Shown here piece by piece: positions 1-8,380 of a DNA stretch of 64,000 bases (position 1 is its first letter; each line of letters opens with the position of its first letter). Where the stretch lies: NCBI GenBank assembly GCA_963699225.1, contig OY969423.1:1426001-1490000 (forward strand), in the 5' to 3' direction. Made by a program: the position numbers and the translations under genes. The notes under the pieces are model-generated. The model did not search any database and was not told the origin of the DNA. It saw only the letters and a program-made list of their open reading frames with translations. Source of the stretch: VRUE01 sp963699225 (lineage in GTDB: Bacteria > Actinomycetota > Thermoleophilia > Solirubrobacterales > 70-9).

Positions 1-570
1 TGCCCAACCGTCTCGCGCTGCGCCGCCGTCGACAACAACGGGGACGTCGCGATCTCATCCGATCCAACCGGCCCGCCGGGAGCCTGGTCGGCGACCAACC
101 TGATCCCCTTCCTCCCCAGCGGCAGCCAGGGCCAGCCGTTCAACGCCCTCTTCGGAGTCTCCTGTCCGAGCGCCACCTTCTGCGCGGCGGTCGGCTCCCG
201 GGGCACGATCTTCACCAGCGCGGATCCCTTCAATGCCGAGCAAGCCAGCCGCGGGAAACACCGCAGCCCGAGGCGCCCTCGGGTGAAGATCCTGCGCAGC
301 GACAACTTCGTCAGGCAATCGGGAACCCACGGCAACGGCAGCAGGGTCACCTTCCGCCTTCGCCCCTACGGGAGGGTCAGAGGCTTCGAATGCAGCCTCG
401 ACCACCACAGGTTCAAACGGTGCAAGTCACCGCTGCGGATCTACGCCAAGCTAGGCCCCCATGTCCTCCGGGCCAGGGCGATCGGGGCCACCGGCCTCGA
501 GGGGCCCATAGCGAAGCGAAGATTTGAGATCACCAAAACTGGCCAGCCAGCCAGTAGTATCCGGCGGTAG
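1..570 (+). CDS. Secreted repeat protein, C-terminal part (5' end outside window)
   Basis: The frame is open from base 1, so the gene starts to the left; 189 residues are visible. Two cysteine-framed segments (CPTVSRCAAVDNNGD at the start, CPSATFCAAVGSRGT near residue 53) resemble the CPSxxFCxAV repeats of exported actinobacterial proteins with propeller-like folds. A basic linker follows, then an 80-90 residue C-terminal module with FECSLDHHRFKRCKSP and GPHVLRARAIG. The same module ends the beta-helix protein encoded at 39841-42156, which suggests a shared extracellular add-on domain. The stop codon shares one base with the GTG start of the P450 gene. Function is unknown; an extracellular role is inferred from the repeat type. 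Confidence 0.75.
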   Translation, partial: CPTVSRCAAVDNNGDVAISSDPTGPPGAWSATNLIPFLPSGSQGQPFNALFGVSCPSATFCAAVGSRGTIFTSADPFNAEQASRGKHRSPRRPRVKILRSDNFVRQSGTHGNGSRVTFRLRPYGRVRGFECSLDHHRFKRCKSPLRIYAKLGPHVLRARAIGATGLEGPIAKRRFEITKTGQPASSIRR

Positions 571-1829
571 TGGCCGACCAGGCGAGTAGCCCGAACCCTT
601 CGCGGAGCCTCGAGGACGAGCTGGTGCTCGAGCGCGAGCACTGGGCCCACGGGCCGCCCCACGCTCTGTTTGAGCAGATGCGCGAGCGCTGCCCGGTTCA
701 CTGGACTTCCGAGGTCACCGAGATACCGGAGGCCGCGGGCTTCTGGTCGGTGACGACGGCCGACGACGTGCACGCGGTCAGCCGCGACTGGGAGACCTAT
801 TCCTCCGAACTCGGCGGCGTCGTCGCGATCGACGAGGTCTTCCCGATCGAGCTGGCGCGGGCGATGTTCATCGGCATGGACCCGCCCAAGCACGACCGCC
901 TCAAGGCGCTCTTCCAGGCCGGCTTCACGCCGAAGCGAATCGCCGCCCACGAGGAGGAGATCCGCAAGATCGTCATCGACGTGCTCGACCGCCTCGAGGG
1001 CCGCGAGACCTGTGACCTCGTCACCGACGTCGCCCAGCCCGCCGTGTCGCGGGTGATCGGCAGCTTCATGGGCATCCCCGAGGAGGACGACGCGGCCTGG
1101 GCGGAGTTGATGAACATGGCCCTGGCGGCGAGCGACCCCGATTACAGCCCGGACGGCCCCGACAGCATCGAAGCCGTGATCGAGAAGGCGGTCGCCGAAG
1201 TCTTCGCCCGCTGCGGCACGATGATCGCCGAGCGGCGCGAGAACCCAACCGACGATTTGACGACGGTCCTCGTCAATGCCGAGGTCGATGGCGAGAAGCT
1301 CGAGGAGCACGAGATCGTGATGGGCTTCTTCCTCCTCGTCGCCGCCGGCAACGACAGCACCAAGGCGACCTACTGCAGCGGGATGCGGGCGCTGCTGGAA
1401 GACCCCGACCAGCGCCAACTCGTCCTCGACGACCCGGCCCTGATCCCCAGCGTGGTCGAGGAGTCGCTGCGAATGTTCCCCGCCTTCGCCCACTTCCGCC
1501 GCACCGCAACCAAGGACACCGTCCTGGGCGGCCAGGAGATCAAGCAGGGCGAGAAGGTGGTGATGTGGTACGCCTCCTCGAATCGCGACGCCAGCCGCTA
1601 CGAGGACCCCAACCACTTCGACGTCCACCGCAATCCCGAGCACCAGGCCTTCGGCGCCGGCGGCCGCCACTTCTGCCTCGGCACGGCGCTGGCCCGGCTC
1701 GAGCTGAAGATCCTCATGGAGGAGACCCTCGCCCGCTACCCGGAGATGACCCTCGACGGCAAGCCGGTCTTCACCGAGTCGGCCTTCCTCAACCAGCTCA
1801 AAACACTGCCGGTCCAGCTCACGGCCTAG
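570..1829 (+). CDS. Cytochrome P450
   Basis: A complete 419-residue class I bacterial P450, a haem-thiolate monooxygenase that needs separate ferredoxin and reductase partners; none is encoded nearby. The I-helix oxygen-activation motif AAGNDST lies at 258-264, the K-helix ExxR at E298-R301, and the haem loop FGAGGRHFCLG at 361-371 with the cysteine ligand at 369. FRRTATKD after the K helix and the short N terminus resemble the CYP124/125/142 and linalool-hydroxylase-like group, which suggests a lipid, sterol or terpenoid substrate, but this cannot be fixed from sequence alone. The GTG start overlaps the upstream stop by one base; no later start keeps the fold intact. Confidence 0.95.
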   Translation: MADQASSPNPSRSLEDELVLEREHWAHGPPHALFEQMRERCPVHWTSEVTEIPEAAGFWSVTTADDVHAVSRDWETYSSELGGVVAIDEVFPIELARAMFIGMDPPKHDRLKALFQAGFTPKRIAAHEEEIRKIVIDVLDRLEGRETCDLVTDVAQPAVSRVIGSFMGIPEEDDAAWAELMNMALAASDPDYSPDGPDSIEAVIEKAVAEVFARCGTMIAERRENPTDDLTTVLVNAEVDGEKLEEHEIVMGFFLLVAAGNDSTKATYCSGMRALLEDPDQRQLVLDDPALIPSVVEESLRMFPAFAHFRRTATKDTVLGGQEIKQGEKVVMWYASSNRDASRYEDPNHFDVHRNPEHQAFGAGGRHFCLGTALARLELKILMEETLARYPEMTLDGKPVFTESAFLNQLKTLPVQLTA

Positions 1830-1830
1830 G

Positions 1831-2211
1831 TCAGACCCCGTATTTTTCCTGCGCGTACTTGAGCGCCTTGGACTGGCCCCCACCACCGCCGCCCATTCGC
1901 TCGAGGCGCTCGCGACCACCCCCGCTGCCTTCAGCGACCATCCCCGCCAGCGCCGTGCCTTTCTGTAGCTCCGTCACAGCCTCCTGCTGCGCTTTATCGG
2001 CGCTTGCCTCGGCCTTCACAGCACGCTCGCGGTTGACCTCGCGGCCGAACAGCCAGCCGACCGCGGCGAAAGCAATCGCCTCGGTGGCGCCGAAGACGTA
2101 GACCCAGCGTTCCCACTCGGTGGCCTCCTTGGTATCCGCGTTCGTCACCAGGAATACGGAGAAGGCGGCGAACGCGACGATCACAACCAGGGCTACTACG
2201 GTGCGGATCAC
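1831..2211 (-). CDS. Small two-TM membrane protein of the caspase module
   Basis: 126 residues from a GTG at 2211, which has an AGGAGG ten bases upstream; the longer open frame to 2292 would overlap the preceding gene by 59 bases and is less likely. Two hydrophobic segments (about 2-22 and 36-56) are followed by an Ala/Glu/Lys-rich stretch likely to form a coiled coil (58-90) and a glycine-run tail. It starts 22 bases after the end of the caspase-partner gene, so the three genes are probably one transcript. I do not recognise the family. It could be the membrane-acting or anchoring part of the module, which is an inference from context. Confidence 0.7.
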   Translation of the reverse strand: MIRTVVALVVIVAFAAFSVFLVTNADTKEATEWERWVYVFGATEAIAFAAVGWLFGREVNRERAVKAEASADKAQQEAVTELQKGTALAGMVAEGSGGGRERLERMGGGGGGQSKALKYAQEKYGV

Positions 2212-2233
2212 GTCTGTCGAACCTCCTGTCGGT

Positions 2234-3361
2234 TTACGGACTGCAAGAGATCTCCCCGATCGTCTCGGCCGTAGCAGCCTCGGGTCGGTCAAACCGGATC
2301 GGGCGGTTGAACGGGCGCGACGGCTCGGGGGAGTCGGGGGCGGCCCCGGTGAACGTGGTGACCGACGCGGTGAAGTCGGTCGCCAGCGCGTAACTGGTCA
2401 GCTCCACCAGGGCGCGGCGCAGCCGTCGGTCCCCGCTCCAGCGCGCCGAGTACGTGCGCAGGCGGTCGACAGCGAAGGCGAGGCTGAGCGAGAGCACTGG
2501 CAACCCCCCCAAGGGCAGGCGGCGCAGCAACTCCACCGCCTCCTCGTGACCGCCTTCGCGGGCGAGGTGCTCGGCGCGGATGATCGCGCCGTCGGGCAAC
2601 CAGGGGAACCAGTTGGCGAGATTTGCCGTCCAGTCGTGGAGACGGTCGAGCTCGTTCATTCTCAGCAGCGCCAGGGCGCCAGCGGCGGCGGCAAGAGGGT
2701 CTGCGACCTTCTCGTACAGCAGCCCCTCCGCCACCGCGGCAGCCATCAAGCCCGCGTCCTCGAGCCGGTCGAGGCCGAGGAAGCCGAGCAGGGCGTCGGC
2801 GCCGCCGTCGGCCAGCCGCGCCCGCAGCACGATGTTGTCCTCACCGTCACGGTCGAGCTGGTAGCGAAGCAGCTCCGAGTAGCCCGGTAGAACGGGGACC
2901 ATCGTGAGCCCACGCCCGACGGTTCTCAGCGCGATCGCAGTGGCACCGGCGGCGGGTCGCACTTCCCCACCCGGCCGGACCACGACTAGTTCGCGGTCGA
3001 TCTCTTCCCAGTCGCCGATGATCTGTCCGCGGAAGGAATGCAGCCAGGCAAACTCCGTACCCCACTGCTTCGACATACGGTAGGGGTGCGAGAATTGCCA
3101 CCGTTGCTGAACCCGACGAGGACCCGGCTGGATGGCCTCCGCCTCCGGACGCACCTTCACCTCCACCTCCTCCTCGCCGCCAACTTTGACCGCACGGTGT
3201 ACCTGCGAGCCATCGGGTAGCTGAACCTCAACGAAGTAGGTGCCGCGCCCGATAAAGACCGAGTCGGAGCTGAGCACCCGGTCGACCAAGCGCAGCTCGG
3301 TGTCGTAGACCTCGACCGGAAGATCGAAGGCGGTTGACAGGTCGAATGTGAGCTCGGTCAC
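2234..3361 (-). CDS. Caspase-associated partner protein
   Basis: 375 residues from a GTG at 3361 whose GTGA overlaps the TGA of the caspase gene, a sign of translational coupling. The frame is open further upstream, but that part is the antisense-like shadow of the caspase gene. The N terminus (about 1-75) looks like a small beta-sandwich with alternating beta strands and short turns. The middle carries WQFSHPYRMSKQWG and DWEEIDRELVVVRPGGEV. The C-terminal half is helical and repeat-like, with RMNELDRLHDWTANLANWFP and RAEHLAREGGHEEAVELL, reminiscent of TPR-type packing. No enzymatic motif is seen. Its fixed coupling to the protease suggests a substrate, sensor or effector of the caspase. Confidence 0.85.
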   Translation of the reverse strand: MTELTFDLSTAFDLPVEVYDTELRLVDRVLSSDSVFIGRGTYFVEVQLPDGSQVHRAVKVGGEEEVEVKVRPEAEAIQPGPRRVQQRWQFSHPYRMSKQWGTEFAWLHSFRGQIIGDWEEIDRELVVVRPGGEVRPAAGATAIALRTVGRGLTMVPVLPGYSELLRYQLDRDGEDNIVLRARLADGGADALLGFLGLDRLEDAGLMAAAVAEGLLYEKVADPLAAAAGALALLRMNELDRLHDWTANLANWFPWLPDGAIIRAEHLAREGGHEEAVELLRRLPLGGLPVLSLSLAFAVDRLRTYSARWSGDRRLRRALVELTSYALATDFTASVTTFTGAAPDSPEPSRPFNRPIRFDRPEAATAETIGEISCSP

Positions 3362-4485
3362 GGCAACCTCGCCTTCCACCTGAACACCGGCGGTCTGACC
3401 GGCACTTCGGGATCGACCCCGGCGATCGCAGGGATCGTATGCAAGCGGTAGGAACCCGCTTGCCAGCGGTCGCGAAAGGGGTTCGGGTCGAGCGGACTGG
3501 GAACGTCCTTGGGCTCCCCGTCCGGGCCCGGGCCGTGGAAGGCGAGGGCGACTTCCCCGGCCCGGTGGGCGGGCTCCAGCTCGAGCCTGATGTCGACCGA
3601 GGGGACGCCGGCCAACTCGACAATCTGGCGCTCGGGATGTTCGGCGATACCTCCTCCGATGATCGCCTGATCGCCGTCCTCTTCGGCGTTGATCCGTTCG
3701 ACCGCCGCCTGCATCCCGCGCAGCAACGAGCCCGCGGTCACCACCCAACGATTTTCCCCCTCGAGCTTCTCGCCACCGGCGCCATCGAGGCTGTCCAGCA
3801 GCGCCCGGCTGAACAGGGTGCGCGCACCGCGAACGGCATAGGCCGCCCCGCCCTGCGAGGCGCCAAAGTAGACGGGTGCGCAGCGCCTGTCGGAGTCAGG
3901 CAGCTCGACCTCGAAGACCTCAGAGGCGGCCAGCGTTTCGAAGTTGTCGAACTGGGTTGGGAAGACGCGGCAGGCGTCAAGGAACCAGAGCTGGGTGCGG
4001 GCCATGTCGGGCCGGGCCACGGTCGGGGCCATGCCGCCAAAGAGGTTGTTGACGTCCACCGCGTTGAACAGTGGATTGCCCGGCGCGTCGGCGAAGTCGC
4101 TGAGCAGAAGAACGGACTCCCAGCGGGTCCGCACCACCCCGTGCCCGGCGAAGTAGAAGAAGGCGACGTTTTCCGGGTCGCTCGCACAGTCCTCCCGCCA
4201 GGCAAGGGCAGCGCGGCGCAAGCTCTCGCGGGTCGCCGGCTCGGCGCCCGCGAGCCCCGGGTCGCGCTGAAGCTCGCCCGGCGAGGGCGAGAGCAGCAAC
4301 TGCACTTTCCCTAGCGGCGCAGCCAGGCGTTCGCCGGCCGCCTCAAGCCAGTCCTTCATCGCAGCGGCGCTCGCCGCGGAAGCGGTCAGCTGGCCCATTT
4401 CATAATCGGGCCCGGGGGCTCCATCGCCACCCGAGAGATGTGGGTACGCGCTGACGCCGACTATCAACGCGTGGAGGGCAGCCAT
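3358..4485 (-). CDS. Caspase-like (C14) peptidase
   Basis: 375 residues from ATG 4485. The sequence begins ALHALIVGVSAYPHLSGG, the first core strand of caspase and metacaspase p20 domains. The catalytic dyad is visible: His115 in FFYFAGHGVV and Cys172 in LWFLDACRVFP. The domain covers roughly residues 1-280; the remainder (from about 285) is a beta-rich tail with a proline-rich linker. An upstream frame extension (to 4668) lacks family similarity and a ribosome site, so the internal ATG is preferred. It is the first gene of a three-gene unit with the partner at 2234-3361 and the membrane protein at 1831-2211. Bacterial caspase homologues are often parts of regulated-death or immune modules; whether this one is remains inference. 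Confidence 0.9.
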   Translation of the reverse strand: MAALHALIVGVSAYPHLSGGDGAPGPDYEMGQLTASAASAAAMKDWLEAAGERLAAPLGKVQLLLSPSPGELQRDPGLAGAEPATRESLRRAALAWREDCASDPENVAFFYFAGHGVVRTRWESVLLLSDFADAPGNPLFNAVDVNNLFGGMAPTVARPDMARTQLWFLDACRVFPTQFDNFETLAASEVFEVELPDSDRRCAPVYFGASQGGAAYAVRGARTLFSRALLDSLDGAGGEKLEGENRWVVTAGSLLRGMQAAVERINAEEDGDQAIIGGGIAEHPERQIVELAGVPSVDIRLELEPAHRAGEVALAFHGPGPDGEPKDVPSPLDPNPFRDRWQAGSYRLHTIPAIAGVDPEVPVRPPVFRWKARLP

Positions 4486-4765
4486 CGGCGCAGTCTTTCC
4501 GATTACATGAAAGGCTGTCAAGAAATCGACCCCCTTGGAGGTTTTTTTAGGCCTCGTGCTCGGGGTCGCCGCCCTCGATCGGGCCTTGGGGGCGCGCAAC
4601 ATGTCGAGGCAGATACGTGCGACCACGCTCGTCAACCAGCCCGAGGCGGCGAAGCTGCTCATCACCAAGCGCGGCCGACGGCCTACACGTCAATGGCCGG
4701 GGAGATCTTCGAAGACCCGGGTAGAGGAGGCCTACAGAGACCTCCCAAAACCGAAGGAGATCGAG

Positions 4766-5299
4766 ATGGGCAAGCTGATCGCGTCAACTCAGGCCACTCT
4801 GGACGGGGTCATCGACCCGGTCGGCGAGTGGGTGCAGCCGGACGGAGACCACGGCGACTACTCATTCGAGCGTCAGGCGAGGTCCAGCGGCATGGTGCTC
4901 GGCCGCAAGACCTACGAGGGGCTGGCGGGGTATTGGCCGAGCCAATCGGGCGATTGGGCGGACATGGTCAACGCGATGTCGAAGTACGTCGGCTCCAAAA
5001 CCCTGTCCGGCGATCTCGAGTGGAACGCGACCCTGCTCGAGGGTGACCTCGAGGACTCGATCCCGAAGCTGAAGGCCGAGGTCGACGGCGACCTGTTCAT
5101 GCACGGCAGCGGCGAGTTCGCCTATGCCCTTGCCGAGAAGGGTCTGATCGACGAGCTCGAGATCTACCTCAACCCGCTCGTCTGGGGCAAGGCAAACCTC
5201 CACGTGCTCGGCGACAGGGGAACCATCCGGATGCAGCTCGAGGACATCAAGCGGTTTGACTCCGGGGTGGTCCTACTCACTTACCTCCCGGCCCCTTGA
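4766..5299 (+). CDS. RibD C-terminal / dihydrofolate-reductase-family protein
   Basis: 177 residues from ATG 4766, preceded by GAAGGAGA five bases upstream; an in-frame extension to 4535 lacks family sequence. MGKLIASTQATLDGVIDP is the typical first strand of the RibD_C fold, followed by MVLGRKTYEGLAGYWP and, near the end, GDLFMHGSGEFAYALAEKGL and DELEIYLNPLVWG. These are the NADPH-binding and sheet elements of stand-alone RibD_C proteins, which often reduce unknown substrates rather than folate. It converges with the Mug gene, and the two coding regions overlap by 23 bases at their 3' ends. Confidence 0.9.
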   Translation: MGKLIASTQATLDGVIDPVGEWVQPDGDHGDYSFERQARSSGMVLGRKTYEGLAGYWPSQSGDWADMVNAMSKYVGSKTLSGDLEWNATLLEGDLEDSIPKLKAEVDGDLFMHGSGEFAYALAEKGLIDELEIYLNPLVWGKANLHVLGDRGTIRMQLEDIKRFDSGVVLLTYLPAP

Positions 5300-5891
5300 C
5301 CGCGGCCGGGGCGATAACGCCGGCCTCGGCCGCCGGCGTCGTGTAGGCGGCGGCGAGCGTGGCGACCGTCTCGTGGGCATTGAGCCCGCTCGGGTTGGGA
5401 ACGACCCAGAGCGCCGCGCCGGACCAGCGGGCCGCGCTGTCGAGCGTGTCCGGCTGCCGGCCCAGGGCCGCACCGCGCTCGCCGAAGGCGTCGCGGTAGG
5501 CGGTGACTCCCGCGATCGCGACGACCGCGGGCCGGTGCTCGGCGACGAACCGCTGCAGCCGCTCGCCGCCCTCACGCAGCTCCTCGGCCGAGAGCTCGGA
5601 GGCGCGGGCGCTGGCCCGCCGCACGAGGTTGGTGATCCCGATGCCCCGCGCGACGAGATGCGCGCGGTCGGCATCGGTCATCCCAGCGACCCGGTCGACC
5701 TCGTAGTCGGTGATCCCGGCCGCGGCCAGCGCCGGGTAGAAGCGGTTGGTGGGGTGCGCGAAGTGGGTTTTGACCGCCGCCGTCCAGAGGCCCGGGTTGA
5801 TGCCGACGAACAGCAGCCTCAGTCCCGGCCCGACGAGATCGTCGACCTCGCAGCCGCGGTACTCCTCTAGCTCCGCGCGCGTGAACCTCAC
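5277..5891 (-). CDS. mug: Mismatch-specific uracil/thymine-DNA glycosylase (Mug family)
   Basis: 204 residues from GTG 5891 (CAGGA upstream); the longer frame to 5996 lacks family sequence. The active-site loop FVGINPGLW places Asn32 at the water-activating position of Mug/TDG enzymes, and VVPNPSGLNAH near residue 180 is the second conserved loop that intercalates into the helix. It excises uracil or thymine mispaired with guanine after cytosine deamination, leaving an abasic site for base-excision repair. It is divergently arranged with the ECF sigma gene at 5966. Confidence 0.93.
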   Translation of the reverse strand: MRFTRAELEEYRGCEVDDLVGPGLRLLFVGINPGLWTAAVKTHFAHPTNRFYPALAAAGITDYEVDRVAGMTDADRAHLVARGIGITNLVRRASARASELSAEELREGGERLQRFVAEHRPAVVAIAGVTAYRDAFGERGAALGRQPDTLDSAARWSGAALWVVPNPSGLNAHETVATLAAAYTTPAAEAGVIAPAAVKGPGGK

Positions 5892-5965
5892 ACCCGCGAT
5901 CCTGCCCGAGCCGCGCCGAGACCGTCGCGCGGTAACGCTTTTCCCGCTGGCGACCAATAAAGGAC

Positions 5966-6622
5966 ATGGAGACAGAGCGAACCCTGCCGAGGCCACCGAG
6001 CGAGCTCAGCCGCCGCCTCAGCGTGGTCGCCGCGCGTGAGCGCGGCGTCGGGCCCGAACAGTTGCGATGGATCGGCACCGACGCCGACATCTTCGAGGCC
6101 TTCTACCGCGAACAGGTCGAGGACCTGCAGCGGTTCGTCGCCCGCCGGGTCGGCGACCGCGAGCGCGCCGCCGACCTCACCGCGGAGATCTTTCTCGCCG
6201 CGATCGACTCGGCTCACCGCTACCGGCCGGGCCGGGCGGCGCCCAAGACTTGGCTCTACGGGATCGCCCGCGTGCTCGTCGCCAACGACCGCCGGCGCAG
6301 CGGTCGCGAGCAGGCCGGCGAGGAGCGCCTGCGTGGCAGTGCCCTGCTCGACCCTGAGGACGCGGCCCGGATCGACGCGCGGATCGACGCCGCCGCCCAG
6401 TCGCGACGCCTCTACGAGGCAATGGACTGCCTCCCCGATGCGGAGCGAGCGGTGCTGGAGCTGGTCGCAATCGACGAGCTGACGGTCGCCGAAGCCGCGG
6501 CCGCGGTCGGCGTGCGATCGGGCACCGCCCGCGTGCGCCTGCACCGGGCGCGGCGCAAGCTGCGCGCCGAGCTCGAGGCCGCGACCCACCAACCGAAGCC
6601 AAGAGAGGAGGACCGATCGTGA
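5966..6622 (+). CDS. ECF-type RNA polymerase sigma factor
   Basis: 218 residues. Region 2 is seen as FEAFYREQVEDLQRFVARRV through DRERAADLTAEIFLAAIDSA and the promoter-melting stretch PKTWLYGIARVLVANDRR; region 4 as LPDAERAVLELVAIDELTVA and VGVRSGTARVRLHRARRKLR. The ATG at 5966 has AAAGGA only one base upstream, so the exact start is uncertain. The stop overlaps the GTG of the next gene by four bases (GTGA), coupling the sigma factor to a membrane protein that probably senses or restrains it. Confidence 0.93.
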   Translation: METERTLPRPPSELSRRLSVVAARERGVGPEQLRWIGTDADIFEAFYREQVEDLQRFVARRVGDRERAADLTAEIFLAAIDSAHRYRPGRAAPKTWLYGIARVLVANDRRRSGREQAGEERLRGSALLDPEDAARIDARIDAAAQSRRLYEAMDCLPDAERAVLELVAIDELTVAEAAAAVGVRSGTARVRLHRARRKLRAELEAATHQPKPREEDRS

Positions 6623-8265
6623 GCCCAGAACAGAAGCCACAGCCCGGTTTCGAGCAGCGGCTGCTGGAGCGGCTGAAGGCGGTTGTCGCCGAGCGCGGCG
6701 AGGCCGCCGCAGCCGCGGAGGCTGCGACTGAGGACGCAACGCCCTCCTGGCGCCGGCGCGGGCCGCGCCTGGCGCTCGGCGCCGGGATCGCCCTCGCCGC
6801 GATCGCGGTCGTCCTTATCGTCAGCGCTGGAGGGGGCAACACCTCGAAGGCCTTTGCGATCGAACCGCAGGCGGGCGGCGGGGTGAAGATCAAGATCTAC
6901 AGCCTCGAAGACGCCTCCGGCCTCGAACAGGCGCTGGAAGACGCCGGAGTCCGGGCCCAGGTGACATGGCTGCCGGCGGGGAAGGTCTGCCGCGAACCGC
7001 ACTACAAGCCCACGACCGTGCACCTTCCGGGTGGCGGCTCCTTCGGCGGGGGGACCATGACGGGGCCCGGCGGGATCACGATCGGGATCGGCAGCACGAA
7101 GGCAGGGATGCGCAACTCGGTGGCCAATGTGAATCTGGACCCCAAGGCATTTCACCCAGATCAGAGCATCGTCCTCTCCGGCACGCCCGTGCCCTACAAC
7201 GGCGACCCCGAAGGGGGAAGCATCACCAAGATGGCAGTCGCAGAAGGACCGGTTGAACCCTGCAAGCTGGTTCCGGCACTGCCCAGCGGCTTTGGCGCCT
7301 TCGGGTCTACCGAGGGGGGCGGGCCCACCTACGTTCCGCACGGCGACAAAGCCCTGCCCCGGGCCGCTATCGCCGCCGATCTCCACCAGGCCGCCGAATC
7401 CGCTGAAACATCCGACACGTCAGTCGAAGCGCCCCCGGCCTCCGGACAGTTCCTCTACACGAAGACCGAGCTGTCCCAACTGGAGGGCTGGCTGCCCAAA
7501 GGCCATGGCAAGGGTTCGAAGGCGCACCCCAGGTATTTCGTGCCGATCAACGATCCAAGCGCCCGCTACGCCCTGGTGCCGGCAGTGAAAGAGGTATGGA
7601 CCGCCCCGGACGGGAAAACGCATGTTCGCGAAACCCTCGGCCAGGTCCGCTTCCTCTCAAGCGCCAACCAACAGCTCTGGGAAGAGGCGGACTCGCCGCC
7701 GCCCTGGGCCTTCGACGCCAGCGAACACGAAGTGGGCCGCGACAGCTCCGGGCGCCCCGTGAAGGATTTCGCAGCCAACTCATTCCGTGGCCGCCATGAA
7801 TTCACTTACCTGTCCAGGCTCTCACAGCTCCCGACCGAGCCCGAAGCCCTGCGTCTGGCAGTCGAAAACCGCGACAGCGGCAGCTCGCCGCTCGATCCTT
7901 CACCGGCCAACTCGGCAAGGGGCGGCGCGACCGTCGAAAGGCTCCTGGAAATCCTCAGCGAACCGATCACGAGTCCGGCGCTGCGCGCTGCCGCCTTCAA
8001 TGCCCTCGCCGAAATTCCGGGCATCGGCTTCGAACGCGGTGTGGCCGATGCCGCCGGACGTCAGGGCGACGCGATCAGCTGGGTCAGGGAAAGCGGATTC
8101 GGCCGCAGGTTCATCTTCGACCCCCACACCGGCGAGGTCCTGGCGGAGGCCGAAATGATCTTCGGCCCGAAGGCCACGGGCCAATATGGCGCCCCGGCAG
8201 GCACTCCCTTCCGCGAAACCGCCTACCTGCAGTCAGGGATCGTCGACTCCACACGTGAGCACTGA
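6619..8265 (+). CDS. CU044_5270-type membrane protein, putative sigma partner
   Basis: 548 residues. A cytoplasmic N terminus of about 48 residues precedes one transmembrane helix (LALGAGIALAAIAVVLIVSA, about 51-70) and a long extracytoplasmic domain. This layout, and its place directly after an ECF sigma gene with a GTGA overlap, match actinobacterial CU044_5270-family proteins. The glycine-rich stretch around residue 140 and the C-terminal region with LSQLPTEPEALRLAVENR and IFDPHTGEVLAEAEMIF are typical of that family. No zinc-finger anti-sigma motif is present, so direct binding to the sigma factor is only inferred from context. Confidence 0.82.
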   Translation: MSPEQKPQPGFEQRLLERLKAVVAERGEAAAAAEAATEDATPSWRRRGPRLALGAGIALAAIAVVLIVSAGGGNTSKAFAIEPQAGGGVKIKIYSLEDASGLEQALEDAGVRAQVTWLPAGKVCREPHYKPTTVHLPGGGSFGGGTMTGPGGITIGIGSTKAGMRNSVANVNLDPKAFHPDQSIVLSGTPVPYNGDPEGGSITKMAVAEGPVEPCKLVPALPSGFGAFGSTEGGGPTYVPHGDKALPRAAIAADLHQAAESAETSDTSVEAPPASGQFLYTKTELSQLEGWLPKGHGKGSKAHPRYFVPINDPSARYALVPAVKEVWTAPDGKTHVRETLGQVRFLSSANQQLWEEADSPPPWAFDASEHEVGRDSSGRPVKDFAANSFRGRHEFTYLSRLSQLPTEPEALRLAVENRDSGSSPLDPSPANSARGGATVERLLEILSEPITSPALRAAAFNALAEIPGIGFERGVADAAGRQGDAISWVRESGFGRRFIFDPHTGEVLAEAEMIFGPKATGQYGAPAGTPFRETAYLQSGIVDSTREH

Positions 8266-8324
8266 ATGACGGTTCCGTCGCTGAAGCGCACCAGACACGT
8301 CCTGTCATGCCGAGCCGACTTCGC

Positions 8325-8344
8325 CGATTACCCTGAGGTAATCG
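8325..8344. promoter_or_regulatory. Perfect 8-bp palindrome upstream of XRE gene, candidate operator
   Basis: CGATTACC and GGTAATCG are perfect inverted arms around CTGA, ending 36 bases before the XRE start codon. The position and symmetry fit a site bound by the dimeric regulator itself. This is inference; no second copy was seen in the window. Confidence 0.5.
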
Positions 8345-8380
8345 ACCTGCATACCTGCGCGCAATAGGGTCGCCGGCAGG

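Noticed and set aside
441..1919. Long minus-strand frame opposite the P450 (and similar ones opposite ppx, glmU, metG and others)
   Set aside because: These are shadow frames caused by high GC; they show no motifs, and the opposite strand carries clear genes.
3362..3748. N-terminal extension of the caspase-partner protein
   Set aside because: It lies opposite-frame inside the caspase gene and has arginine/glycine-rich shadow composition; the GTGA-coupled start is far better.
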